DNA of 64,000 bases from Eupeodes corollae (lineage: Eukaryota; Arthropoda; Insecta; Diptera; Syrphidae). The position numbers and the translations under genes are program-made. Within the stretch, counting starts at the first letter, position 1; the number at the start of each line of letters is the position of its first letter. Below are positions 10,050 through 21,065 of the stretch, piece after piece. The stretch is taken from positions 34,561,043-34,625,042 of the forward strand of contig NC_079149.1 in assembly GCF_945859685.1 (NCBI RefSeq), read 5' to 3'. The notes beneath the pieces are model-generated. The model saw nothing but the letters and a program-made list of their open reading frames with translations. It had not been told where the DNA came from and made no database searches.

Positions 10050-11348
10050 AAGGGTGATTTTTTTGAGGTTAGGATTTTCATGCATTAGTATTTGACAGAT
10101 CACGCGGGATTTCAGACATGGTGTCAAAGAGAAAGATGCTCAGTATGCTTTGACATTTCATCATGAATAGACTTACTAACGAGCAACGCTTGCAAATCAT
10201 TGAATTTTATTACCAAAATCAGTGTTCGGTTCGAAATGTGTTTCGCGCTTTACGTCCGATTTATGGTCTACATAATCGACCAAATGAGCAAACAATTAAT
10301 GCGTTTGTGACCAAGTTTCGCACTCAGTTTACTTTATTGGACATTAAACCAACCACACGAATGCGTACAGTGCGTACAGAAGAGAATATTGCGTCTGTTT
10401 CTGAGAGTGTTGCTGAAGACCGTGAAATGTCGATTCGTCGCCGTTCGCAGCAATTGGGTTTGTGTTATTCGACCACATGGAAGATTTTACGCAAAGATCT
10501 TGGTGTAAAACCGTATAAAATACAGCTCGTGCAAGAACTGAAGCCGAACGATCTGCCACAACGTCGAATTTTCAGTGAATGGGCCCTAGAAAAGTTGGCA
10601 GAAAATCCGCTTTTTTATCGACAAATTTTGTTCAGCGATGAGGCTCATTTCTGGTTGAATGGCTACGTAAATAAGCAAAATTGCCGCATTTGGAGTGAAG
10701 AGCAACCAGAAGCCGTTCAAGAACTGCCCATGCATCCTGAAAAATGCACTGTTTGGTGTGGTTTGTACGCTGGTGGAATCATTGGACCGTATTTTTTCAA
10801 ATATGCTGTTGGACGCAACGTTACGGTGAATGGCGATCGCTATCGTTCAATGCTAACAAACTTTTTGTTGCCAAAAATGGAAGAACTGAACTTGGTTGAC
10901 ATGTGATTTCAACAAGATGACGCTACATGCCACACAGCTCGCGATTCTATGGCCATTTTGAGGGAAAACTTCGGAGAACAATTCATCTCAAGGAATGGAC
11001 CGGTAAGTTGTCCACCAAGATCATGCGATTTGACGCCTTTAGACTATTTTTTGTGGGGCTACGTCAAGTCTACACAAATAAGCCAGCAACTATTCCAGCT
11101 TTGGAAGACAACATTTCCGAAGAAATTCGGGCTATTCCGGCCGAAATGCTCGAAAAAGTTACCCAACAATGGACTTTCCGAATGGACCACCTAAGACGCA
11201 GCCGCGGTCAACATTTAAATGAAATTATCTTCAAAAAGTAAATGTCATGGACCAATCTAACGTTTCAAATAAAGAATCGATGAGATTTTGCAAATTTTAT
11301 GCGTTTTTAAAAAAAAAAAAGTTCTCAAGCTCTTAAAAAATCACCGTT
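10050..11348 (+). mobile_element. Nearly complete DD41D/mariner-type DNA transposon (1299 bp)
   Basis: Both ends are visible: aagggtgattttttt at the left, and its inverse, aaaaaatcaccgtt, at the right, each next to a TA. The insertion lies inside a unit of the tandem array, whose two halves join across it. The coding frame and its defects are described in the nested entry. By its counted catalytic spacing it belongs to the rosa-like DD41D group of the Tc1/mariner superfamily. Confidence 0.88.
10163..11241 (+). pseudogene. Transposase of the DD41D/mariner element, with one stop and one frameshift
   Basis: The frame from the ATG at 10163 gives an N-terminal helix-turn-helix region (RLTNEQRLQIIEFYYQNQCS, residues about 3-22, DUF4817-like), a second HTH around residues 90-120, and the catalytic core. 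The first aspartate is in LFSDEAHFW (residue 159), the second in FQQDDATCHTA (residue 252). The third is either SCD (36 residues on) or TPLD (41 residues on, hence DD41D). A TGA at 10904-10906 replaces an expected tryptophan just before FQQDD. A frameshift near 11070 moves the C-terminus (TNKPATIPALEDNISEEIRA, ending HLNEIIFKK) to another frame. A NGPVSC in place of the usual W is also seen. These lesions should prevent transposition unless supplied in trans. Confidence 0.88.
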
Positions 11349-11350
11349 TA
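11349..11350 (+). repeat. TA target duplication, right
   Basis: TA directly after the right inverted repeat. Confidence 0.75.
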
Positions 11351-12560
11351 AAAACTATTCTTTTCAAAATTCTGAAATTTTTTTAGAAAAATCGAATTGA
11401 CAGTTTTTTTTACAAAAAAAACCTAAACAATAAATTAATTAAAGTTAGTTAAATGTCATTTTCGACTCAAATATCTTTTCAAAACTTTAAGATATTGGCT
11501 TTAAACCACTTTTATCTATTAAAAAATATTATTGTCAATATTAAGTAAAATTTTGAATTCGAATTGACAGTTTTTTTTTATAAAAAATAAAAACCTAAAA
11601 AAAAATATTACTCAAAGTTGATAAAAATTGAATTTCGACTTAAATATATTTTCAAAAATTTGATATTATGGCTTCCAACATATTTTTTCTTGTAAGAAAT
11701 ATTGTTTTTAACATTCGGTAAAATTTTGAGAAAAATCGAATTGACTGTTTTTTTTACAAAAAATAAAAACCTAAAAAAGAAACTTAATAAAAGTTAGTAA
11801 AAATTGACTTTCGACTCAAATAACTTTTCAAAACATTGAGACATTGGCTTTAAATTAATTTAATGGTTTTTTAAAATATTGTTGCCAACATGCAGTTAAA
11901 TTTTGAGAAAAATCGAATTGACAGTTTTTTTTACAAAAAATTTAAAACATACAAAATAATTAACAAAATTGGGTAAGATTTGATTTTCAACTTAAATATC
12001 ATTTCAAAACTTTAAGATTTTAGCTTGTATCTCATTTGACTTATGAGAAATATTTGTTTGAACATTCCATACATTTTTTTAAAAAATCGAATGGAAAGCA
12101 AAAAAAGCATTTCTTAAAGTTCGTAAAAATTGATTTTTGACTGAAATGTCTATTCAAAAATTAAAAATATTGGTTTCAAACTTATTTTATCTCACATAAA
12201 ATATTGTTTTCGACATTCAGTTAACTTTCGATAAAAAATCCAACAGTCTGTTTTTTTTCATAAAAAAAAATCTACAAAAAACAGTACGAACATTTCGTAA
12301 AAATGATGTTCGGTTTCTCGATCACGTGAACAATAGAAGGTATTGTCTTCAAATTAATTTCATTCATCCAACTTGTATCTGTTTATGTAAGAAATAAAAA
12401 CTTTTCAGAAATGCTACGGAAATTGGTAAAAATTGGTAAACGTCTTAAAAATCTCGTTGAAAAAAATAGATATTGAAATCAAACTATTTCATCATATTGA
12501 AAATATTGTTATTAATTTTTAATTTTTTTTAGAATAAATTAATGTACAACTTTTTTAACA
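11351..12560 (+). repeat. Tandem array of ~177-bp units, right part
   Basis: At least six units of gradually rising divergence. The marker gaattgacag (or tgactg) starts at 11394, 11561, 11738 and 11915, giving spacings of 167, 177 and 177 bp. Weaker units follow to about 12560. Each unit has the same order: frame of aaaaatcgaattgacag, T-run, ataaaaacctaaaa, aaagttgataaaaattga, gactcaaatatcttttcaaaa, ggctttaaa, and cttataagaaatattg. Related units occur at 18640-18960 (+) and 60685-60900 (-). No protein is encoded. Confidence 0.85.
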
Positions 12561-12584
12561 AAACACGAAAACTTATAAAGCTTT

Positions 12585-12660
12585 TAAGTAAGACAAATCG
12601 ACAAATAATTGATGGGAAGTTATCAGTGTGGGTCGAATCCCAGCCTCTTTTTTGGAAAGT
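12585..12660 (+). repeat. Dispersed repeat C copy
   Basis: taagacaaatcgaca, then gatgggaagttatcagtgtg and ggtcgaatcccagcctc. This is the same unit as 58670-58740 and 4940-5005 in reverse orientation. Confidence 0.65.
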
Positions 12661-14016
12661 TACCAGTTACTTTATTACTATTTAAATGTTTGTGTTCTAA
12701 GAATCTGGCCTTTAAATTTTCTCTCACATCAGGTTTTTAAAATACACTGTTTTAAAATGCAACGGCTTCAACGGTTTTTTAAGACTAAGTTAAAACTTAA
12801 CATTAATTTGTATGAAGTTTAAATCATTTATGAATAATACTAAATATTCTAAGTTTCTCATTTTTTATAAGATGATTTATGGGTCTCCATTTGACTCTAT
12901 GTGAAATTTTAAAAAAACCTTAAATGTGATTGCTTTATGTTTTTGATTTAGTCGTTTTAGAGTTAGTTTAAAATGATGATTTTGAACCCGAACTCTGATT
13001 TTAGCTATTCGTGCTCAATTTCGGAAATACCCATTTTCAACATTATTTTACTATTTTTAAGTTTTAAATATATTCCAAACATTTGATGTTAAAACCTTAA
13101 GACTACGAATTTGGTATAAGATGCAAAAATTCTTTTTAATACCGTTTTTCGTTTTTCTATTAAGAATCGTTTTAGCATAAATACTTCAGCACTCTTTGAA
13201 GGCAAATGCATGGCATGTGAAGACTTACGGAAACTATGATTTTTTGAAAAATAAATAAGATACACAAATTTTTAAAACGGAGTATTCAAGTACGGGATTA
13301 TAGATTGGGAAATCATCACTAATTTTATTTAAAAAAGTTTTATTTTATAAGGTTTTTTAAATTCTAAAAGCTTGTATCTTAAAAACATGACATGGTAGAT
13401 TGATTTTGAAATCGGATTCGAATTGAATTCATCAAAAACCTTAAAAGGAGTATTTTTTGATTGCCATCAACATTAACTGGTCAACAGTTTAATTAATACA
13501 ATCTACAATAAAGGAACAGTTTTCAGATTTTCAGTTTTTATCTTCGTTTTTTTTTATAGAATAATAAATTGAATTATCTTACAGCTATACAATTATTTTA
13601 ATGTTACTGTACTTAATTTTTGAATTTGAAAGATAGTTTTTTAAATAAATATATTTATAGCTTATTTTTGTATAAACAAAAAGAAAGATTGATTTGAATT
13701 AAAAATCTTTATTTATACATTTGTTTTTTTTTTTTTTTAAACGAACAAATAAAACCAATTTACTCAGTAATGGATTCCTGATGGGGTAGGATGTTTAAAC
13801 TGTTAACTTTTGATATTTTGTTAACTAATTCATATCATAAACAATATAAACATTATGTGAATTAATTTTTTGCATTTTTAGTGCATAATTTTGTTATTTG
13901 AAAAAACATCAGATTATTAAATTATAAAATCTAAAACATCCAACAATATATTCATATTTTTATTTCGTCAATTTAAAATCTATTAGTCATTTAATAGGAA
14001 ATGAAATCGAATCAAA
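12661..14016. other. No gene; strongly AT-rich
   Basis: Homopolymer-rich sequence (for example a T-run at about 13725-13738). It may hold badly eroded remains of the tandem array, but no unit can be aligned with confidence. Confidence 0.4.
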
Positions 14017-14418
14017 GCCCGTTCACACGATTCGATATTTTCACCGTATCGGATATTTTTTTGATTCGGTGTCTTTCAGTTGGAGTGTTCGGACGGTACG
14101 GTAATTTAACCGTACACCGTACTCAACTACGAGTATATACTAGCAATAAATTATTCGACAGTAGCCCAGACGAAAAATGACGCACTATCGGTCAAAATAT
14201 CGAATCGTCTGAACGCACTGTCTATAAATACATTGCCACGATAAGCCGAATTTGCAGAGACAAAACCGAATGACAAAATCGACCTAATCGGTAATTTTAC
14301 CGTACATAGTTAAATGCCGTATCGTCTGAATATACTCATTTAAATTATATTAACACTGGCTTATACGGTAAAATCGACGATACGGCAAAACCAACGATTC
14401 GGGAACGTGTGAACGGGT
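14017..14418. mobile_element. Inverted-repeat MITE with cccgttcacacg ends
   Basis: The left end reads gcccgttcacacgattcg and the right end is its approximate inverse (cgtgtgaacgggt). The 402-bp interior has no ORF but is rich in short cgataCGG/CCGtatcg inverted motifs. Possible but imperfect target duplications are tcaaa (14012-14016) and tctaa (14419-14423), so the superfamily is undecided. It sits directly upstream of repeat A copy 2. Confidence 0.65.
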
Positions 14419-14452
14419 TCTAATAGGCTCGAAAACGATCACGATGACACAA

Positions 14453-15680
14453 TACCCGTATTTTTTGGCATTCTATAAACAGTGCAGTAGAAAATTCCCA
14501 AGAAAACGCATCGGCAGTTGCTAGATTTTTGTATTTAAAAATTGGTAGAACTGAAAGAAGATATGTTGGAATAATAATTTAAAAAAAAAAAACAAATACG
14601 AACAGAGGAAAGTTTGGTGAAAGTCAAAATTAACTGTAACAAAAAAAGCTAACTAAAACTTATAAAATGGACAATTTTAGAGAAGAAATGGTAAGAAAAC
14701 ATCTGGAAATTGAGATTTCAAAGTTTTAACCAAATAATTTAACACAAAATAAAAACTTTTAGAAGGGGGTTTGTTCGTAGACTACTGCAATAATATGTGG
14801 TGTTTAAATGAGCTTGAAGCTCACCTCAATTCTTTATATACCTGTATCGAGTTGAAATGAGATTGATTCGACTCGATTTCGGTCGGCGATCGGAGTCGAG
14901 TCGAAGTTTGTGAGAAAAACATGTGTGGAGGAGTGGGTTTCACAGATAATGCATTAAGGTCTGTTTATTCGCATGTTTGTGTACAAAAAATATAGTTTTA
15001 TTTTAATCAAATACAAAAAAATTCTTATATGGTGCTGGACGTAGTTCTTCATTGTTTAACAGGAACCTTGCACTTCATAAGAAATATCGATACGCCATTT
15101 GCATTTTAGAAAGTGCTGTTATTTTTAAATATTCTTGTGCGGTGGAAACACCAAACAGATTTATTTAATCTAAACTGAGATAAACTTTTGGTGGAAACAT
15201 ATCAAAACTTAATTATCGTTTCTATTATTTTCCTTTTGCAAAATAAGCCCAGTAAGTCCATTTTTCTCAACAGAACTAAATAATATCAACAGTAACAGAT
15301 TGTTTTTTTTTCCCCGATGGAAAACACATGATACCAAATGCACAATTACTTAACGAACACAGCAATCGAGAAACAAATGCAGTATCAATCGTACCAACAT
15401 TTGAGAACGAAATCACATAAGATCCATTCGAGACTCGTATAAATGTCAAAAACCTATCCGTAGTAAAATTCTACTTTGACTTTTATCGGTAGTATTCATA
15501 CTGCGGGTATTGTTTTTAAAGAAGATATTTTATAAGGATCTTTTGGTCTTTTTGTTTTTGAAATGCAAATAAAAAACTTATTTCATTCTTCTCTCTCCCT
15601 AACGGATATTGTTTTTGTTATTCGTGTAAGGTCCTACTATATCTATGGCGGGATAGATTTTCCAACAAAACAATGTATGA
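14453..15680 (+). repeat. Dispersed repeat A, copy 2 (longest)
   Basis: It matches copy 1 in two blocks (14453-14575 and 14762-15680) and copy 3 in its first ~220 bp. It contains an insertion relative to copy 1 at about 15510-15600. In the part shared with copy 3, an ATG at about 14667 opens MDNFREEM and is followed at once by gtaagaaaa, a donor-like sequence; an acceptor-like acttttag precedes the second block. The end of similarity with copy 1 lies about 60 bp before the first primer-binding-site-like unit. This makes an LTR-retrotransposon origin one option, but the start is not the usual TG. Confidence 0.65.
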
Positions 15681-15730
15681 TTCACTCGAATCATTCAGTC
15701 GAAAACGTTAAAAATCGTTTCGTCACCATT

Positions 15731-16160
15731 TCTAGTGTCCTGAAAAATGTTTGTGCAAATCTGACTCCAAATAATGGCACAAAACGTGGTGCATGAACTC
15801 TACAACTCCAGAATAAACAGCCCCTTGATTTACTGACTGAGATAGCCGGACAACCGAAAACTTAATCCACGAACCCCACGACCCTGAAATAAAGAGGGTT
15901 ATGTTTTGCAGATTAATATAGCCGGGCTTCAAGCGCTGGAAGACAATTCTAGTGTCCCAAAGAAATCCTTCGAGGAATTTTAACTCCTAAAAATGGCGCC
16001 CAACGTGGTACACAATCTCCACAACTCTGAGATGAAGAGTCACATGGTCAACTAACTAAGATAACCGGGCAACTGCAAGCATTATTTTGCCACTTCTATA
16101 GTGTTCTAAATATAGAATTCTGACTTCTTACAATGGCGCCCAACGTGGTGCCCAAGCCTA
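15731..16160 (+). repeat. Three tandem leader-like units with tRNA-Lys primer-binding sites
   Basis: Three units start with tctagtgtcc or a close variant at 15731, 15945 and 16097. Each carries aatggcgcccaacgtggt (degenerate in the first, as aatggcacaaaacgtggt) at about 15773, 15992 and 16133. The motif matches the complement of the 3' end of tRNA-Lys (TGGCGCCCAACGTGG), the classic primer-binding site of some LTR retroelements. The first two units also share a downstream phrase (acaactc, gatagccgg or gataaccggg). No gag ORF follows. I infer the decayed 5' leader of an LTR retrotransposon whose leader was tandemly duplicated. Confidence 0.55.
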
Positions 16161-18219
16161 TATTGCTAGAACTCAGTACTCCGATTTCCGGTACAATTAT
16201 TGAGCTTATTTTCGCTAACGCGCTTTTTAAATTAAACCTTGAATTATGATTTATTCGATCTTTGAAATAGGAGTAAACAATTAAACAGACAATCACCCTT
16301 ATCTGTCTATGGCGGGTACATTAAACCCCAACCTCCTAAAATAAGTGAATTCGTTAAAAAAAATGTATTTACCAAACACAATTATCTAAAGCAAATATGG
16401 GGTTATGCTACAATTCCTGAGTTCAACTTTATTTACGAAATTTCCCTCATAAGCAAAGAACTTCAATCGATATATTGTTATACACTTCACTTCATGATTA
16501 ACTATCTCAAAACCATAACTGAACCGTCTAACCCCTGTTCTTCTTATCGGCGATAGGTGTAACTTTTTATTGATTCAATTGATCTTTATTGATTTTAGAT
16601 GAAACCTATCGATCGATCATATAAATTATCACTTCCTCAAGTTTGAACACCTATTACGCTATATTCTAGACTCAAAAATGACGTCGATTGTGTGGGTTTT
16701 ATTAACCCCTTTAGCAAAGCTATTAGTCGACTGTGAATGATGTTTTTCCTTAACAAATTCTGCTGTTTTGAAATATGTATAGCTTGACACACATTTTGTT
16801 TATTTTAACATCAATTTTGTGCAATCATCAATTTAAAAAAGAAGAGATAACAAAAATTAATTCTAAGACCAAAATTGTTTAAAAAAAAGTCTTGATGTAG
16901 GTGCTCGTCTGCGTCTCATATTCTATAAGCTTCATAATAAGTTTCCAGCTTTATAGTTTTTTTCCTTTTTGTTTGAAGTGCAACTGAAGTAGAAAATTTA
17001 CGCGCGTGCGATCATCAACAAAAACAAAAAAAGATCTATGTCAGTCAATTCGATTGCTCTAATTTCTTAAGAGGGTTTAAAGATCTTTATGTTGCCAGAT
17101 CTAACCATTGACCTAGAGGGGAATTATTTTTCATTAAAATAATACCTCGCCCTCGACGAATAGCACGAGTTTATATTGTATAGACTAAGTTTTGTAGAAG
17201 GCGAGGCGCTATACTTGATGAAATGGTCTATTCAGCAGGAACGGACTACGAGGCGAGTATAGTGGTGCAAAATTTATTTAAAACGTGCAAATTGAGGTCA
17301 TCATCACTTTGCATGGCTGTTTGATGCAAACTTTTATAAACAAGCATTCAAATGCTGCACTGCGAGACTTGACTTCTTGAACAATGATATCTCAAGGAAC
17401 ACACAGTTTTATAGCGAAAGACTGCAGAATAACAAATTGCCAGGAAATATTCGAGATTTTTGTGTTGATGTTGCTTTTAATTGATATGCACGTTGGCGGC
17501 AGCAGCCAGTGGTATGGTGGCCGGGAAACTGCCGCCGCCGCCGGTAAATTTTGCAGCTTTGGTATAAAATGATCTCAGTTTTGTACATGGCCAGATGTTT
17601 CTAATTGAAGATATAGCAATGGGACGATGAAACGCGACTCGACGGTCGAACGGACGGACGAATGGACGGACATGGACGTTTTGAGAAGAAGGGTATATGC
17701 TGGGTTATCTCATCTTTATATGTGGCGGGATTGGGATATTAATAAAAATTATGTGTGCATAATCTGTATTGCTGTCCGTGGTTTGTAGATGATATATTTT
17801 CATACTCATATATGCAGTGTTGGACGTAAATCAGGGAAATGTTTTTTGAATAAGAAAAATATCAATGTAGTTCTTATTGTTGAGTGAGTTTTATCTCTTG
17901 AATATGTTGATTGAGAAATCATTAAGTGGATATCATTTATGATTTTAAGTTTAGAAGAGAAAAAAAAGACTAGAAAAATGATTGTATGTTTTATGAATTT
18001 AAATTGACACATGCTTGTACTATTTATGCTGCTAATTTGGAAGACACTCAATTCCTATGAATTCACAAGGATTTTTGGTGTTTAGTAAAATTGATATTTT
18101 ACTTTTTTCCACAATTCTGTGTTTAAATAAAAACCTAAACATTATTATATGTCATCCAAATTAAAATTACATTTTACTTTTACTAATAAATAATGTTTCT
18201 GTTTTGGCTGTCATTCAGA
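16161..18219. other. No gene recognised
   Basis: Mostly unique-looking AT-rich sequence. Notable spots are a GC-rich patch with a gccgccgccg run at about 17490-17545, a (GGAC)-like run at about 17645-17675, and two similar gcgaggcg/acgaggcgagtatag phrases at 17190-17260. None supports a gene. Confidence 0.45.
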
Positions 18220-18640
18220 AAACTTATTTGACAGTCCTATTTTTTTAGGTTTCTTAACTTCCCATAGGAAGGTATTGTAATGGATCCGATTTGTCAAATT
18301 GAATATTGTGATATTTCTCGACGTTTCAAGGTCCCTAGAATCGAAATAATAGATTTTTAGAAAGATGTCTGAGCGTGTGACATTTTTTTCGTCGTCCATA
18401 GCTCAAGAACCGAAAGAGATATCGACTTCAAATAAGTTTTGTTATACAGATAATAAGGCAGAAATATACAGAAAGGGCTCCCAAGAAAATTCAGTGGGAC
18501 GTTTTTTACCATAACAGTTTAAAAAAAGGTGAACATTTTGGTTATCCCTAAATATCTTACCAACCAAAAACGCTAGAGACTTAAATTAAATTTTATATAA
18601 TATATTGTAACGTGATACCACACAAGTATATTTTTTTATA
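18220..18640 (+). repeat. Repeat B, terminal module
   Basis: Starts near the hairpin-like cttcccataggaag and continues through ccgatttgtcaaattgaa, cgacgtttcaaggtccctag, gagatatcgacttcaaataa, agggctcccaagaaaattca and cgctagagacttaaatt. The same order is found inverted at 60890-61290. Shorter pieces are at 6645-6803 and 26390-26480. Internally it resembles stretched versions of the tandem unit found next to it. Confidence 0.8.
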
Positions 18641-18965
18641 AAAATGCAATCATTTGTCACCTTGAAAATTTTACGAATACAAAATGATTTTATCTCCAAA
18701 ACAATTTTGTGCAACGAAAAATAAAGTTTTTAACATCTGGTAAAATTTTGAAAAAAAAAAATCGAATGGACAGTTTTTTTTTTATAAAAAATAAGAACCT
18801 AAAAAAAAAACATTTCTCAAATTTGATAAAAATTGAATTCCGACTCAAATAACTTCTAAAAAATTTGAGATTATGGCTTTCAACTTATTTTATTTTATCA
18901 GAAATATTGTTTTCAACATAAAAGTTGGAAAAATTTGATTTTTTGCTCAAATATCTTTAAAAAAA
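18641..18965 (+). repeat. Repeat B, tandem-unit module
   Basis: About one and a half units of the same ~177-bp repeat as 9860-12560 (aaaatcgaatggacag, ataagaacctaaaaaa, gactcaaataacttc, ggctttcaacttatttta). It is joined directly to the terminal module, which shows that the tandem units are the core of a larger dispersed element. Confidence 0.8.
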
Positions 18966-18990
18966 CGCATCCCAGCCTTTTTTTTATTTG
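18966..18990 (+). repeat. Repeat C fragment
   Basis: cgcatcccagcct before a T-run matches the end of repeat C (12585-12660). Only a short piece remains. Confidence 0.35.
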
Positions 18991-19184
18991 AAAATGATCT
19001 ACAACTTAATTCAATTGTCATTTGGTCAATAAAGACAACTGTCACATTCAAAACGTCAAGAAAGTTTTATAACTTTCAGAATTCTTTGTTAAAAATAGTG
19101 GACTAAATAAAAGTTTGTTTTTAAAAATACAATAAAATTAAAAAAAAACACAATATTTCCAAGTCAATACAAACAAATTTGGTG

Positions 19185-19310
19185 GCGCTACAGCTTAAAA
19201 ATGACCATCAGTGATGGAGGGGACCTACAGCCTTTATGTCGAATTTTAACGGTTAATTTAAGAATCTCTTACTTTAGAAAAAAGTTTTCAATAGCCTGCA
19301 AAGTTGTTTA
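19185..19310 (-). mobile_element. SINE fragment
   Basis: Minus-orientation piece of the SINE family: ggtggcgctacagct, tgatggaggggacctaca, tcgaattttaacggttaatt. Its tail end on the minus strand is agctgtagcgccacc, almost identical to the RTE 3' end. Confidence 0.6.
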
Positions 19311-19639
19311 AGCTTAAAGCGACTTATTTCATTTTTGCAGGTATAATAAAAACTTTTTGTGAAAATATCGAACAGATGTCAATGTCAAAATAATGTATGA
19401 TTTAAAAAGAAACCACTAGATGGCTTGCTTTGTATAGTTGGTGCAATCACCTGTTTATTTTTATCTTACCTGCCTTTTTTTAGCTACCGAGAAGTTCTGA
19501 AGGTCTTATAATTGAATGTCTTAAGTAACACTTGACGTTGAAAAAACAGGATTTTGCATTAGATTTTTCTGCATTGGTCAGTAAATTTGATATCTAACAG
19601 TGCATTCAATATCAATCACTACTTCACCTACTGTTAATC

Positions 19640-19850
19640 AATTTTGAGAAGACTTTTGAGAGCGTCAACTGGGAGCTTATCTGGCTTGCTTTGCTGAGGA
19701 AGAATATCCCGGATAAGCTCATATCTATAATAAAAGCAACTTGGGAGAAATCCCAATGTCACGTCTTACCCGTTGACAAATAGTCAGAAGAGTTTAAAGT
19801 GGAGTTAGAAAGTGCTGTATTGTCACCAATTTTTTTACTTGCGACATATA
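19640..19850 (+). pseudogene. Reverse-transcriptase fragment (non-LTR)
   Basis: The frame at 19643 reads FEKTFESVNWELIWLALLRK then NIPDKLISIIKATWEKSQCH, one stop, and SEEFKVELESAVLSPIFLL. It matches the RT palm segment D-F-x-K-A-F-D-S-V through Q-G-x-x-L-S-P-x-L-F, but the first aspartates and the GxxQGC are mutated. It is a ~65-residue scrap with no neighbours from the same element and is unlike the RTE copies in the window. Confidence 0.7.
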
Positions 19851-20007
19851 GGAATTACATATGTATATGTATATGGCAAGTTTTACATTCGTACACAATT
19901 TCGAACACGAGATTTTAATCAAAAATGATATTACGATGGTAGAGAATTCGAAAAAAGTGGGTCTCGCGATTCCGTCCGTCTGTCCTGTCGTCATCGCTCC
20001 TACAGCC
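19851..20007 (+). repeat. Repeat D, left part
   Basis: Noncoding repeat-like sequence with a gtccgtctgtcctgtcgtcatcgctcc stretch (shown only in part here: ccgtccgtctgtcctgtc). It is interrupted at TAA by the MITE and continues at 20288 (accattcgatcgattgag). The nature of the host element is unknown. Confidence 0.4.
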
Positions 20008-20010
20008 TAA
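20008..20010 (+). repeat. TAA target duplication, left
   Basis: TAA before the inverted repeat; matched by TAA at 20288-20290. Confidence 0.75.
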
Positions 20011-20287
20011 TGGCCCAACTATAATAGACTTTATTGAAAGTAAGCTAATGTCAAAACCGAACGAAAAGTTATCAGAAGTTATCGTCAAAACAAAAAGTAA
20101 CCATAATGGATTCAAGGAACTTAAGCAAATTTGACATTTAAATGGATCTTGCGTAATTGCGCGAAAGTTAGCGAAATTTAACGAAACTGAGCAGAACTTC
20201 TATTATGGTTAGTGACATATAAGGCTGCGTATTGGTTCGTTTCCTTTAGCTGGCTTAAGCTCGGTTAAGTCTATTATAGTTGGGCCT
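20011..20287. mobile_element. PIF/Harbinger-type MITE (277 bp)
   Basis: Terminal inverted repeats of 20 perfect bases, ggcccaactataatagactt at the left (20012-20031) and the exact inverse at 20267-20286, with a TAA on each side. A 3-bp TWA duplication is the hallmark of PIF/Harbinger. The interior has no ORF. Removing the element restores a continuous cagccTAAaccattcg in repeat D. Confidence 0.85.
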
Positions 20288-21065
20288 TAAACCATTCGAT
20301 CGATTGAGTTCAAACTTGGAAGTTAAGGTTTCAAGTAGATTCGCGTTAGGCGTTTTTTAATTTTTTATTTTAAGATCAAAACTAACAGTGGCTCCCATAC
20401 AAAATTTTGTTGGTCAAAAACGAAAATTCGAATTTTCTCAAAAAACCGATAGATTTTTTTAAATTTTATCTAAAATTTTATTTTTAACTTTCCTTCTTTT
20501 AATAAGAAAAACATATTTTTGTGTTGCTCCGGAAACGTACCGTTCATAGTAACGTTTTTTTTTTTTTTTTTTTTTAATTTTATCAGCAACTTATGAACCG
20601 ATTTCAATTTTTTTTTGAGAGAGCTCTTATATTGCCTTAATAATATTTGATTATCAAAAGTGCAATTTTTTTTTTCAAAATTCTATATCTCAAAAAAACG
20701 GGTCAACATTTTTTTACGAAATTCAAATGTAGAGCGTATATTTATAATCACTTAACAACTGCATACCAAAAATACTTTTAGAACGAAATTGGAAAATGTT
20801 GGAAATTAATTTAAAAAAAGCGCTCTAACAATTTTCAAAAAAAATTGAAAAATCAAATGTTTTTTGATTTATAAAATGGCATTTAAATTTTTGTAGACAA
20901 ACTTATTTTTCAGGGAAAATTTTGAATCTTAAAATAGTTGTTTTTAAATTATTTTAACTGTATTAAATGTGTATAACCCCCTTTAAACTCACCAGATCAA
21001 ATCCTTGTGCATGAGTCCGAAAGAGCCCATTTTTTTGACAAAATTTTAATTACATTCCTATCTTT
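20288..21065 (+). repeat. Repeat D, right part
   Basis: Continuation of the repeat interrupted by the MITE. Long AT-rich sequence with phrases such as atatctcaaaaaaacggg and a T-run at about 20558-20575. No coding potential. Boundaries are arbitrary. Confidence 0.35.

Noticed and set aside
9860..12560. CRISPR-like array
   Set aside because: Units are ~177 bp, diverged throughout, with no conserved short repeat/unique spacer pattern, and the genome is a fly.
17640..17680. GGAC-rich run as a regulatory element
   Set aside because: Simple repeat only; no flanking gene and no known factor-site arrangement.
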